A stretch of 30,353 nucleotides of DNA from a virus. The DNA lies in the IMG/VR virus record IMGVR_UViG_3300032163_001982, positions 1 through 30,353 of that record; one strand, given 5' to 3'. Positions 1 to 6,805 of the stretch are shown one piece after another; position 1 is the first letter of the stretch; each line of letters begins with the position of its first letter. Below the pieces are notes generated by a model that worked only from the letters and a program-made list of their open reading frames with translations, was not told where the DNA came from and did not search any database. The position numbers and the translations under genes were made by a program.

Positions 1-1446
1 TCATGTTTCCTTGCGTTCTCTGCTCCATGTGAGGTAGACTTTGGTCTGCGCTAGGAAACTCAGCCGTTTCAACACGGCGGCGAGGTCGTCGATGCGGAGC
101 GTGGCGAGCTTCTGGACGAAGTCTTCGTGTGTGGGATATGCTTGACTGAGGGAGAGCAGCCGTTTTCTCAGTGAGGATTGTCTTCTGGAGAGGTTCTCGA
201 GCGCGGCGAGCACTTCTGGCGTGGCGGCGTGTTGGAGGACCCGAGCGTTGTGGGCGGTTGATCCTAGCATGTGCAGGTCGAATCCCGCTTGCTGTAGCTG
301 GCTGAGGGCGTCTTGCACGTGTCTGCTTGGGGTGCTTTCGGCCACGCGTTGCATTCCTGCCTTCTCGAAGAAGGGGTTGTACTTTGCCATGACGGCCAGC
401 GTCTCCACGTGGGGGGTGCCGGCGAGCGGGAGAGTTTCGCGGACGAGTTTTGCGCCTAGTCCTATGGTGCGGTATTTTGGGTGGATGATTATTCTTGATA
501 TGGTGCTGAAGTTTTTTTGCAGTTGGCTGAGTGTTCCCTGCCACGTTTTGTTTCGGCCGAACGTGACTGGTGGCGAGTAGCTGTAGACGATTGCGCCGCA
601 GAGTTCGTCGTTGCGTTTGAGCGTGAATATTGCGCGTGGGGGAGGGCATCGTTTGGACCTGTAGTGGAGGTGGCTCAGTTTCTTGTAATGTTCCGTTGTG
701 CCTTTTTCTATGCGCATTTCTTTGGTGAGGCTGCACTCGCTTTTGGCGGCGTTCTGCTGATAGTTCACGGTGATTTCTTGGCCGAAGCGTTTGTGGACGT
801 GGACGCTTGGGTTGAAGTCTTCGAGGAGGTCCGCGTGCGTGGTGGCTGCTATGACTGCTTTGCCTGCTTGTCTTGCGAGTTTTTGCACGTTGAAGGCCAC
901 GATCTTGGCCGTGTCGCGGTCGAGCAGTGAGCAGAACTCGTCGATCATCCACCACTGCTTTTTTGTTTCGGCCAGTTTGGCGAGTCGGTACCGGTATTTT
1001 TGTCCGTCGCTGAGTTCTCGGTAGCGTCTGAGGAAGAGGAAGGCGTCGTTTAGGCCTACTTTGCTGAGCAACTCGATGGCTTCGTTGAGTGTGGCGCCGA
1101 GGGTTTCGACTATGGGCTTGTCCTGTTCTATTGTGAGGTCTGCCACGTCGGCCGCGTGCGGGTGGAGGTCGCTTTCTATGGCTTTTAGGAGGACGCTTTT
1201 GCCTGATCCGCTGTCGCCGGTTATGAGGACGACGTCGGTTGGGCCTATTTTGAGCTGGATGTTGTCGTACAGGGTGAATTTTTGTGTTTCGTCTATGCCT
1301 AGGCCGAAGGCTTCTGCCACCGCGAGCGTTCGTGGGGTGGGGTCGGTGGCGGTTTCGTAGGCTATGCTGAAGGTGAACTTGCCTGTTCCTCGGTCGTAGC
1401 GTTTGCGGAGTTTGTTGATGTGGAAGTGTTCGTGTCTTTGTTTCAT
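1..1446 (-). CDS. ABC-type ATPase fused to GNAT acetyltransferase (COG2401-like)
   Basis: 481-residue fusion of an ABC-class ATPase and a GNAT-type acetyltransferase, the architecture of COG2401. Visible motifs: Walker A GDSGSGKS (about residues 77-84), signature-like LSDGQ (145-149), Walker B WWMIDE (165-170), and an H-loop in TTHADL (202-207). The GNAT part follows, with RIIIHPKYRTIGLGAKLV (about 318-334) carrying the R-x-x-G-x-G acetyl-CoA loop. The C-terminal ~110 residues are helical and unassigned. The frame is open upstream to 1713, but the ATG at 1446 overlaps the terminase stop (ATGA), so I start there; the upstream extension is Arg/Pro-rich shadow sequence. Being last in the terminase block suggests a role tied to packaging or to modifying viral DNA or protein; the acetyl acceptor is unknown. 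The stop codon is the first three bases of the window. Confidence 0.85.
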   Translation of the reverse strand: MKQRHEHFHINKLRKRYDRGTGKFTFSIAYETATDPTPRTLAVAEAFGLGIDETQKFTLYDNIQLKIGPTDVVLITGDSGSGKSVLLKAIESDLHPHAADVADLTIEQDKPIVETLGATLNEAIELLSKVGLNDAFLFLRRYRELSDGQKYRYRLAKLAETKKQWWMIDEFCSLLDRDTAKIVAFNVQKLARQAGKAVIAATTHADLLEDFNPSVHVHKRFGQEITVNYQQNAAKSECSLTKEMRIEKGTTEHYKKLSHLHYRSKRCPPPRAIFTLKRNDELCGAIVYSYSPPVTFGRNKTWQGTLSQLQKNFSTISRIIIHPKYRTIGLGAKLVRETLPLAGTPHVETLAVMAKYNPFFEKAGMQRVAESTPSRHVQDALSQLQQAGFDLHMLGSTAHNARVLQHAATPEVLAALENLSRRQSSLRKRLLSLSQAYPTHEDFVQKLATLRIDDLAAVLKRLSFLAQTKVYLTWSRERKET

Positions 1447-4367
1447 CTTGTTACGCCTGTTGCTTGGTGCTTTCTGGCTGTGTCGAGTTTTGTTTTTGCC
1501 TTGTCTGCTCGTCTGGCGATCCAGAGTTTTGGGGCTGGTTCGGTGCGGGTTGCGTAGCAGGCGAGTGCCAGTGCCCAGAAACGGTCGTCGTGGGTGTTTT
1601 CGGGGTGGTTGAGTTTCAGTTTTCCGTCTTTTGCGAGTTCGAAGCGTTCGGTGTTGAGTTCGGATATGAGGTCGCTGTCGTAGGGGATTTTCAGTTTGTT
1701 TTCTATCATGCACTGTTTTAGGTGGGTGGCCATTTTCTCCTTTGTTTCTTGGGTGAATTTTGCGCCTTCAGTTTCGGCTATGCCCGTGTTTGTCATGTCT
1801 TCGGTGACGTAGTCTCCGACTCCGCTGACGTCGACCAGGATTTTGTGTATGGTTTGCCAGCGGTCGCGTATGGTTTTCACGTAGCCGATTACGCTTGCAT
1901 AGGATGTTTGGAGCGGAAAAGTGCGGAGGTGGACGAGTTTTGCTGTTGTGTCTTCGGTTTCGAGGATGGCGAGCACGCTGTGGTCTTGGTGTTTGCCTAG
2001 ATCAAGTCCGGCAAAGAACGAGCCCTTGGGGTTTTCTTCGAAGCCGGTGTATTCGAGCGTGTGGTCTATGCAGCTTGTTATAAGTGCTTGTGGGAGCCAT
2101 GCGTTTTCGTTTTCGGCCCATTCGGCTTCCATTTCTCGTTTCCAGCGGCAGGGGTCGCCTTCGAGCTGTCTGCGTATGCGTTCGATGATTTGTTGCTTGA
2201 GCGGGCCGTTGGGTTCGAGGGCTTGTTGCCATGTGACGTGGCTTTTGGCGTAGTCGGCGTACGCGGCGTCGTGGAAGATTTTGTGGAAGGTGCTGTCGGT
2301 GCTCCATGGGGTGCTGGTGCAGACGAATTTGCCGTTTGTCGTGCCGAGTGTGAAGAGTATTGCGTCGTACATTTCGGCGTCGTTTGGAATGAAGTTGAAC
2401 TCATCACAGTTGGAGACTAAGATGCCATCTGCAAAGAAATTGTGGTTGCCCTCAACTTCTAGGTTGTAGACAATTTCATTTTGCTCTTTTTTCTGAAATA
2501 GTGCTGTCTTTCCCGACATTCTACACTGCAATATTTCTGTCTTGCTAACGGAGGATGAAAAACGCTGCCGCAATGCATGCAATGCTTTGGATATGAAGGG
2601 ATTTTCCAGTATTTTCTGTGTCTTTCTTTGCGGCATTTTGCGCTGCAGATTCTCTGGTGCCCATTTCTGGGAATGAACGGGCTGTCGCATTGTAAACATT
2701 GTCGTGGCAATAACGGTTTCTTGTTCTCCAGTCTCCGAAGTCTTTTTTGTTGAATTTTCCATGTCCTCCGACAAGTGGACGAACACGTTTTTGTTTTGTC
2801 TTGTGTCGGTACGAAGATCCTTCCACAGGATGCGCAGGCTCTTGGCTGTTTTGGTTGCCAATTTTTGTTTAATTTTGCCAAGAGTTTCTTGCATTTCGGA
2901 TCTGAGCAAACAACTTTCTTTTTCGCTGAGAGGACTGCTCTCTTGGGAAGAACTGGCTTGCCGCATATTATGCAGGGGACTGGCTTCAGTTCCGGCAAGA
3001 TTTTGTATTGCATGGGAGGTATGACCTGTGATCTGATTAGATCGAAGAATAAGTCTCTGTCCTTTGCTAAGAGCCGCAAAAAGTATCCTCTGTCTCTCGA
3101 GTCTTTCGCTATTTTTGAGTCTATTTTCCAACGATTTTTCAGCCATTGTTGAAGAAGCAGATTTTCCTGTTTGGAGAATCTGTGAGTGCTGAATTGAACT
3201 GCCGATTTTGAAAGACTTCCATCGTCCATGTACCATGTTGCCAATGCTAGTGGAGAGTCGATTTTTTCGAGCCATTCGGACGAAATTGTTTTTCGCCCAT
3301 CTGGATAGCATATGCGATAGATCTGTGTGAATGATGGATGTGACAGAGTGCTGAATCTTATTAGTTGTTTTCCCCAGCCTTTGTTTGGGCATAGTTTGGG
3401 TGGTTTTCTTACGAGATTTGCTAGAATTGAATATTTGAATTGAACGTATTCTGCTTGTTTTGAGGAGTGGCTTATGACGACGTGGACGTTTCTTTTCTCG
3501 TTTTTTGGTTTTGGTATGCATAGGTCGCCTAAGAGCCCGCCATAAATTAGTTGTTTTTGAATTTCTGTCAGTTTCAGCTTGTAGTGTGGCTTTATTTTTG
3601 GCACCTGTTTCGTGATTTGGTGTGCCTGCAAGATATAAGATTTGATCGTTAATGGTGAGCTGAGAAGCTGGAACGTATCCTCTCTTCAACGTGAAAATCT
3701 TGTGTTCAGCTGTGCAGTCGAGATGCCCGAATGAATGGAAAACGCGAACAATGTTTCGATCATCAAGCGGATTTGGAAAGATTCTCAAGACTTTTTTTGG
3801 TTCAACTTGTCTTGTGAGTGGATTATATGAGAGAACGTGCTGACCTGCGTTTAGTCTGCTTATTGGAATTCCATTTCCGTCTGGTAGAACAATGTTTACG
3901 TGGCGGGGTAGGCAATATACAATATGTAGTGTTGGGCCTCGTATTGTTTCGGGGTTGTTTGGGTATGCTTCTATTGTGCTGTTGTTTGTGAGGGTGACTG
4001 TTGTTCTTTGTGGTTTCTGGTACGTGCCTTTTGGGAGTTTGTGGAGGAGGCCGTTTACGCGTTTGATGATGAGTTTTGTTTGTCGCCAGCTTGGGCCGAC
4101 GATGGCCGTGTTCGTGTTTGGGTTTGTAAGAGCGTAATGCAGTAGCAGTGCGGAGATGGTGTGGCTTTTGCCTGTTTGTCTTGCCCATCGTGCGGCGACG
4201 AACTGGTTTTGCTGAAAAAGCTGCATCAGGTGCTTCTGGTAGTCTGTGGGGGTGAAGCCGAGTGTTGTTTGGCAGAATTCTGCTGGGTCGGCTGGGAAGG
4301 TGGTGGTTTGGGTTTCAGCTAGTTTCTGCTGGAGCTTGTTGAGTTTTGTTTTTTGCCGCGGCTTCAT
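1443..4367 (-). CDS. terL: terminase large subunit precursor, interrupted by an intein
   Basis: DNA-packaging motor ATPase/nuclease. The 974-residue ORF comprises 472 extein residues plus a 502-residue intein. N-terminal ATPase: Walker A-like ARQTGKSHT (about 62-70) and a Walker B strand LHIVY-CDEF that is split by the intein between Tyr151 and the following CDE. C-terminal RNase H-fold nuclease: acidic motifs in FFAGLDLGK, KILVDVSGVGD and NTHDDRFWAL. The spliced length of 472 residues is normal for the family. The ATG at 4367 has GGAG about 10 nt upstream and overlaps the preceding small gene by about 50 nt; the stop overlaps the next gene's ATG. Packaging needs intein splicing because the catalytic Walker B carboxylates lie immediately after the insertion. 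Confidence 0.93.
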   Translation of the reverse strand: MKPRQKTKLNKLQQKLAETQTTTFPADPAEFCQTTLGFTPTDYQKHLMQLFQQNQFVAARWARQTGKSHTISALLLHYALTNPNTNTAIVGPSWRQTKLIIKRVNGLLHKLPKGTYQKPQRTTVTLTNNSTIEAYPNNPETIRGPTLHIVYCLPRHVNIVLPDGNGIPISRLNAGQHVLSYNPLTRQVEPKKVLRIFPNPLDDRNIVRVFHSFGHLDCTAEHKIFTLKRGYVPASQLTINDQILYLAGTPNHETGAKNKATLQAETDRNSKTTNLWRALRRPMHTKTKKREKKRPRRHKPLLKTSRIRSIQIFNSSKSRKKTTQTMPKQRLGKTTNKIQHSVTSIIHTDLSHMLSRWAKNNFVRMARKNRLSTSIGNMVHGRWKSFKIGSSIQHSQILQTGKSASSTMAEKSLENRLKNSERLERQRILFAALSKGQRLILRSNQITGHTSHAIQNLAGTEASPLHNMRQASSSQESSPLSEKESCLLRSEMQETLGKIKQKLATKTAKSLRILWKDLRTDTRQNKNVFVHLSEDMENSTKKTSETGEQETVIATTMFTMRQPVHSQKWAPENLQRKMPQRKTQKILENPFISKALHALRQRFSSSVSKTEILQCRMSGKTALFQKKEQNEIVYNLEVEGNHNFFADGILVSNCDEFNFIPNDAEMYDAILFTLGTTNGKFVCTSTPWSTDSTFHKIFHDAAYADYAKSHVTWQQALEPNGPLKQQIIERIRRQLEGDPCRWKREMEAEWAENENAWLPQALITSCIDHTLEYTGFEENPKGSFFAGLDLGKHQDHSVLAILETEDTTAKLVHLRTFPLQTSYASVIGYVKTIRDRWQTIHKILVDVSGVGDYVTEDMTNTGIAETEGAKFTQETKEKMATHLKQCMIENKLKIPYDSDLISELNTERFELAKDGKLKLNHPENTHDDRFWALALACYATRTEPAPKLWIARRADKAKTKLDTARKHQATGVTR
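2459..3631 (-). CDS. LAGLIDADG homing endonuclease with four zinc fingers, out of frame inside the intein
   Basis: 390-residue endonuclease read one nucleotide forward of the intein frame. LAGLIDADG motif 1 is IYGGLLGDLCI (about 29-39) and motif 2 is LALATWYMDDGS (about 128-139), the pattern of intron/intein-type LAGLIDADG enzymes, which cut the empty allele to spread the element. The C-terminus carries four CxxC...CxxxxC or CxxC...CxxxC modules (C220-C247, C266-C287, C312-C333, C351-C372), probably zinc-binding DNA-contact fingers. The first available start is TTG at 3631, or GTG at 3604; neither has a Shine-Dalgarno site, and the frame is closed by TGA at 3686-3688. Expression may therefore need frameshifting from the intein frame. 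Alternatively, paired indels made an originally in-frame domain look out of frame. Confidence 0.85.
   Translation of the reverse strand: MQAHQITKQVPKIKPHYKLKLTEIQKQLIYGGLLGDLCIPKPKNEKRNVHVVISHSSKQAEYVQFKYSILANLVRKPPKLCPNKGWGKQLIRFSTLSHPSFTQIYRICYPDGRKTISSEWLEKIDSPLALATWYMDDGSLSKSAVQFSTHRFSKQENLLLQQWLKNRWKIDSKIAKDSRDRGYFLRLLAKDRDLFFDLIRSQVIPPMQYKILPELKPVPCIICGKPVLPKRAVLSAKKKVVCSDPKCKKLLAKLNKNWQPKQPRACASCGRIFVPTQDKTKTCSSTCRRTWKIQQKRLRRLENKKPLLPRQCLQCDSPFIPRNGHQRICSAKCRKERHRKYWKIPSYPKHCMHCGSVFHPPLARQKYCSVECRERQHYFRKKSKMKLSTT
2486..2492 (-). promoter_or_regulatory. A_AAA_AAG -1 frameshift heptamer at endonuclease/intein junction
   Basis: On the minus strand the endonuclease frame reads AGA AAA AAG AGC, an exact X_XXY_YYZ heptamer in the endonuclease zero frame. 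A -1 slip continues as GAG CAA AAT GAA ATT, which is the intein C-terminal splicing frame (EQNEIVYNLEV). The endonuclease frame ends nine codons later at the TAG at 2459. The site is thus exactly where a translating ribosome could pass from endonuclease to splicing domain. A homopolymer sequencing error would look the same. Confidence 0.5.
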
Positions 4368-4650
4368 CTACGAGTTTCTCCAGGTTTTGGAGGTCTTCGT
4401 CTATCTGTCGGTTGTCGAGGGCTGCTGCGATGGTGTTCATGATCTGGGTGATGTAGGCTGCTGCCCGGGTCCACTTCTGTTTTTGGGGCGGTTTGAGGTT
4501 GGGGTTTGTGGCTTGGCTTTTGGCCATGGCGAAGAGTTCTTGTAGGCTTTGGATTGCTTCGTTTCGGAGTTTCTGGGTGTCGAGTTTGACTTCTGTTCGG
4601 AGCTTCTGTATTCTTCGTGTGATCATGGCATTGCGTGGAATTTTCACCAA
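4315..4650 (-). CDS. small helical protein, candidate terminase small subunit
   Basis: 111-residue, almost wholly alpha-helical, charged protein immediately upstream of and overlapping terL by about 50 nt. Position and size fit a small terminase subunit, which recognises viral DNA and loads the large subunit, but I see no clear helix-turn-helix signature, so the assignment rests on context. The start is TTG at 4650 (or GTG at 4647): an AGAGGGGGG stretch lies 9-12 nt upstream, whereas the first ATG (4626) has no ribosome-binding site. Residues from KWTRAAAYITQIM onward look like a helical hairpin or coiled coil. The tail is Ala/Lys/Gln-rich. Confidence 0.6.
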   Translation of the reverse strand: MVKIPRNAMITRRIQKLRTEVKLDTQKLRNEAIQSLQELFAMAKSQATNPNLKPPQKQKWTRAAAYITQIMNTIAAALDNRQIDEDLQNLEKLVDEAAAKNKTQQAPAETS

Positions 4651-4666
4651 TACGGAGTACCCCCCT

Positions 4667-4921
4667 CTAGGTTTTTTGCGCGATCATGATGCCCGTGAGC
4701 GTGCCTGTTAAGCCTGTTATCGCTGCGAATATTTCGCTGTTCCACCTGCCGAGCAGTGCCATGTGGGCGATTTCGGTGGCTGTCAGGCTGATGGTCATTG
4801 CTATGGCGAATTTGACGCCGAGGACGAGCCGGTCGCTGGGTGGGACTTCGATCTGCTGGCTTGTTCGGGCGGTCTTGCGCGTGGCCGTGCGTGTTAGTGC
4901 TTTTCTAATCCAGTCGGTCAT
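4667..4921 (-). CDS. two-helix membrane protein, possible holin-like
   Basis: 84-residue protein with a basic N-terminus and two hydrophobic segments (about residues 32-56 and 64-81) joined by a short loop containing GRWNSE. The size and two-helix hairpin are those of holin-like or small virion-assembly membrane proteins, but no family-specific motif is visible and archaeal viruses rarely have recognisable holins. The ATG at 4921 has a GGTGAG site about 5-8 nt upstream and overlaps the end of the preceding gene by 17 nt; the next gene starts 17 nt downstream. It is co-transcribed with the terminase block. Confidence 0.7.
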   Translation of the reverse strand: MTDWIRKALTRTATRKTARTSQQIEVPPSDRLVLGVKFAIAMTISLTATEIAHMALLGRWNSEIFAAITGLTGTLTGIMIAQKT

Positions 4922-5300
4922 GGTTTCTCACCGTCTGCTGTTTGGTGCGTCTGGCGCAGTTGTTTTTTCCGCCCATGAGGAAGCTGTTCAGAAGCTGTTT
5001 AGTCTCCTCAGGCGACACGTGTGCTGGGGCGACGACCGTGACGTTTGTGGTCCACGCCGTGGGCACGGCAATATAGTCAATGTCGTAGACGCCGTCGGCG
5101 TAACGGAAGTTGTTCTGGGCGAGGATGATGTGCTTGTTCTTTTCGCCGAGGACGCCGATGAATATGCCCCAACTGCAGACGGGAACGTCTATGCCTGAGA
5201 GTCCGCCGCTGAGGCTTTTGCCGATGCTGGCGTCGAACCACTCGACCCTGCACAGGTCGCCAGCGGCCAAGTCACGAATCTGCTTACATAATTGTTTCAT
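4905..5300 (-). CDS. unknown beta-rich protein heading the terminase block
   Basis: 131-residue protein of unknown function. The sequence alternates short hydrophobic strands (GDLCRVEWFD, SWGIFIGVLG, KHIILAQNNF, YDIDYIAVPTAW, TNVTVVAPAHV), suggesting a small beta-barrel or SH3-like fold, followed by a helix (SPEETKQLLNSFLMGG) and a basic tail. It is the first gene of the minus-strand packaging block and has its own TATA-type promoter about 38 nt upstream, giving a predicted leader of about 12 nt. The ATG at 5300 is the only sensible start. I do not recognise the family; a DNA-contact or packaging accessory role is only an inference from location. Confidence 0.75.
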   Translation of the reverse strand: MKQLCKQIRDLAAGDLCRVEWFDASIGKSLSGGLSGIDVPVCSWGIFIGVLGEKNKHIILAQNNFRYADGVYDIDYIAVPTAWTTNVTVVAPAHVSPEETKQLLNSFLMGGKNNCARRTKQQTVRNHDRLD

Positions 5301-5687
5301 GGTTGATCAGCACGAAAGGACGAGAGAGCGACAGGTTATAAGCAGTCGCGAAATTTACCAATTCACAACTGCGACAACGACAAAACTGGTTTCTGTAAAC
5401 TGATGGATAATTCCAGAGCCGTCATGCTATATGCGAGCGTGAAAGAACCCCGAAAACATGAATCTCCGATTCAGAAGGAAAATGGTTCAATTCAGTTAGA
5501 ACCGTGCACTGTTAGGATTAGCGTCTTGGGTTCTGCCGTTGCCGTCTTACGCTTTATGTTTCAGTTTTCAACGGTTCATATTGGGGGGATGCTTGCTTTC
5601 CGTTCCAGAGTGGCATACGCAGGCAATGGATAGTCAAAATGTTTGGGAGAAGAAAAAAGTGGATGGTCTGTGCGTGTCGTTCGAAGT
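5301..5687. other. intergenic region
   Basis: 387 bases between the terminase-block promoter and the stop of the secreted helical protein. Apart from the promoter at 5335-5342 I see no RNA gene or strong repeat. A 76-codon plus-strand frame (5403-5633) has no ribosome-binding site or recognisable sequence and was not accepted. Confidence 0.5.
5335..5342 (-). promoter_or_regulatory. archaeal promoter of the terminase block
   Basis: On the minus strand CTTATAAC is preceded by CGCGACTG. The centre lies about 38 nt before the ATG at 5300, placing transcription start about 12 nt upstream of the start codon, the usual archaeal geometry. Confidence 0.55.
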
Positions 5688-6338
5688 TTATGGTCGTGCT
5701 ACTAAGCCGTTTCTGATGAACATGTTGGGAAACTGTTTGATGACACCGTTGCTGAAGAAGTCTGCCATCATTAGAGCCAAGTCGTGGACTTTGTCAAAGG
5801 CCGTGACGTCCTTTGCCCAGTCCTTGTTGAAGTGTGCCAAGGCCTCTTCCATAGTGAGGTCCAGATGCTCTTTCCACATCTTCTTTGCCTCGGCAAGCTT
5901 CCAATACTTGGGGTTCATCTCGTTCATTTTCATGACGATGTCGTCAGCGTTCTTATACCAAGCGGCAATGGATGAGGTTGCGTTTTGTCCGTTCTTGACC
6001 TTCACAAGAATGTCGGCCGCTATCAAGAGGTGCTGCTGGAGAAGGTCTCCAAGTTCTTCTGCTTCATCACCGTAGAAGGGTTTCAGAGCGTCTTCCATGT
6101 CTCCGTAGTTTCTGATGAGCCTCGCAGTGTAGTTTCCAGTTCCGCCGAGGTCATCAAAGACTCCGATGATGACCATTCGGGTCCACCAGACGTGGTCTTC
6201 CCATAGCTTTCGCCAAGTGTCATGATAGGCCAGTGCTGAAGTTTTGTGCCTGTTTTGCATCGATGCGAACGCAGTGGCTGATGCGGTTGCAGTCAACACA
6301 ATGGCTACGGCAGCAATTGCTAGAAATTCAGTTTTCAT
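5688..6338 (-). CDS. secreted four-helix-bundle protein of unknown function
   Basis: 216-residue protein with an N-terminal signal peptide or membrane anchor (FLAIAAVAIVLTATASATAF) and a helical exported domain. Motifs such as WEDHVWWTRMVII, LKPFYGDEA, LLQQHLLIA, WYKNADDI, EHLDLTMEEA and YDKVHD-like FDKVHDLALMMADFF match a widespread family of small exported helical proteins found in bacilli and methanogens, sometimes misannotated as glycosyltransferases; its function is unknown. The ATG at 6338 follows GGAGAGAGG at good spacing and a TATA box about 53 nt upstream; the longer open frame to 6713 is not coding. It is a host-type cargo gene in a viral context, possibly acting at the cell surface. 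Confidence 0.85.
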   Translation of the reverse strand: MKTEFLAIAAVAIVLTATASATAFASMQNRHKTSALAYHDTWRKLWEDHVWWTRMVIIGVFDDLGGTGNYTARLIRNYGDMEDALKPFYGDEAEELGDLLQQHLLIAADILVKVKNGQNATSSIAAWYKNADDIVMKMNEMNPKYWKLAEAKKMWKEHLDLTMEEALAHFNKDWAKDVTAFDKVHDLALMMADFFSNGVIKQFPNMFIRNGLVARP

Positions 6339-6386
6339 ATCCAACCCTCTCTCCAGGTCTGGACAACGAAGGACTCCCGCACTGAA

Positions 6387-6396
6387 GGATATAACC
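6387..6396 (-). promoter_or_regulatory. archaeal promoter of the secreted helical protein
   Basis: The minus-strand GGTTATATCC lies about 53 nt before the ATG at 6338. Start of transcription near 6365 would give a leader of about 27 nt containing the GGAGAGAGG ribosome-binding site. Confidence 0.6.
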
Positions 6397-6400
6397 GATT

Positions 6401-6422
6401 GTGACTGTGACGCTACAGTCAC
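6401..6422. repeat. inverted repeat abutting the TATA box, candidate operator
   Basis: Perfect 8-bp arms GTGACTGT (6401-6408) and ACAGTCAC (6415-6422) separated by 6 bp, ending 5 bp upstream of the TATA element of the secreted-protein gene. The position over the upstream promoter element fits a regulator-binding site. Confidence 0.5.
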
Positions 6423-6514
6423 GCTCTCTCTTCCACAATAATCTTCAATCAGCCGTTTGAAGCGTTTCTGGTTTAGAAAGAGCCGTGCGTGAGTCAGTGG
6501 CGCGTGTGACTGGG

Positions 6515-6706
6515 TTATTGTGTGGTTTTCTTTTTGCGGTCTTGCAGGTACTGGTGGGTGATCATTGACAAAGGTATGAGGAAACCCGCCAGAAACAGGG
6601 TCAGCATGGGCACGTTGGCTGTCGCCGCATAGTAGAGGATTGCCAGTATCCAGTAGGCGATCCACGTCAGAAGGATGAACCTGACCACGTCGCCTGTGAA
6701 GCCCAC
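6515..6706 (-). CDS. small two-helix membrane protein
   Basis: 63-residue protein made almost entirely of two hydrophobic helices (about 8-29 and 33-52) with a basic C-terminal tail (QDRKKKTTQ) that would stay in the cytoplasm. No family is recognised. The start is GTG at 6706 or the in-frame GTG six codons later; neither has a clear ribosome-binding site. It lies in the same direction as, and about 175 nt upstream of, the secreted helical protein, which has its own promoter. Short length and lack of motifs leave function open. Confidence 0.5.
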   Translation of the reverse strand: MGFTGDVVRFILLTWIAYWILAILYYAATANVPMLTLFLAGFLIPLSMITHQYLQDRKKKTTQ

Positions 6707-6805
6707 GCCACACGCCGACTCACAGTTGGTCCCCAGTATTGATAGATGTTACGTCCCTCCAATCTGAATTAACAATCTACTTTATCACGCGTTACTTGGT
6801 TCACG

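Larger units (their letters stand above)
2409..3914 (-). other. intein in the TerL Walker B motif
   Basis: Protein-splicing element of 502 codons. It begins with Cys1 (CLPRHVNIVLPDG, block A), has block B in GHLDCTAEHKIFT with the T-x-x-H pair, and ends with block F/G residues VYNLEVEGNHNFFADG followed by ILVSN and Cys+1. Removal joins HIVY to CDEFNF and restores a terminase Walker B. The usual penultimate His is Ser here. The intein reading frame has no stop anywhere, but its middle ~385 codons give a Lys/Arg/Ser/Thr-rich, Tyr-free sequence that looks like a frame shadow; the real homing endonuclease lies in another frame over the same DNA. Boundaries were set from the splice-junction residues and the length being a multiple of three. 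Confidence 0.9.

Noticed and set aside
1447-1713. N-terminal extension of the ABC-ATPase/GNAT frame to 1713
   Set aside because: Arg/Pro-rich shadow of the terminase nuclease domain; ATG 1446 overlaps the terminase stop in typical operon fashion.
5403-5633. 76-codon plus-strand frame
   Set aside because: No ribosome-binding site, promoter or recognisable protein pattern.
6339-6713. Extension of the secreted-protein frame to 6713
   Set aside because: Overlaps a small membrane-protein frame and crosses the promoter and inverted repeat; signal peptide and ribosome-binding site place the start at 6338.
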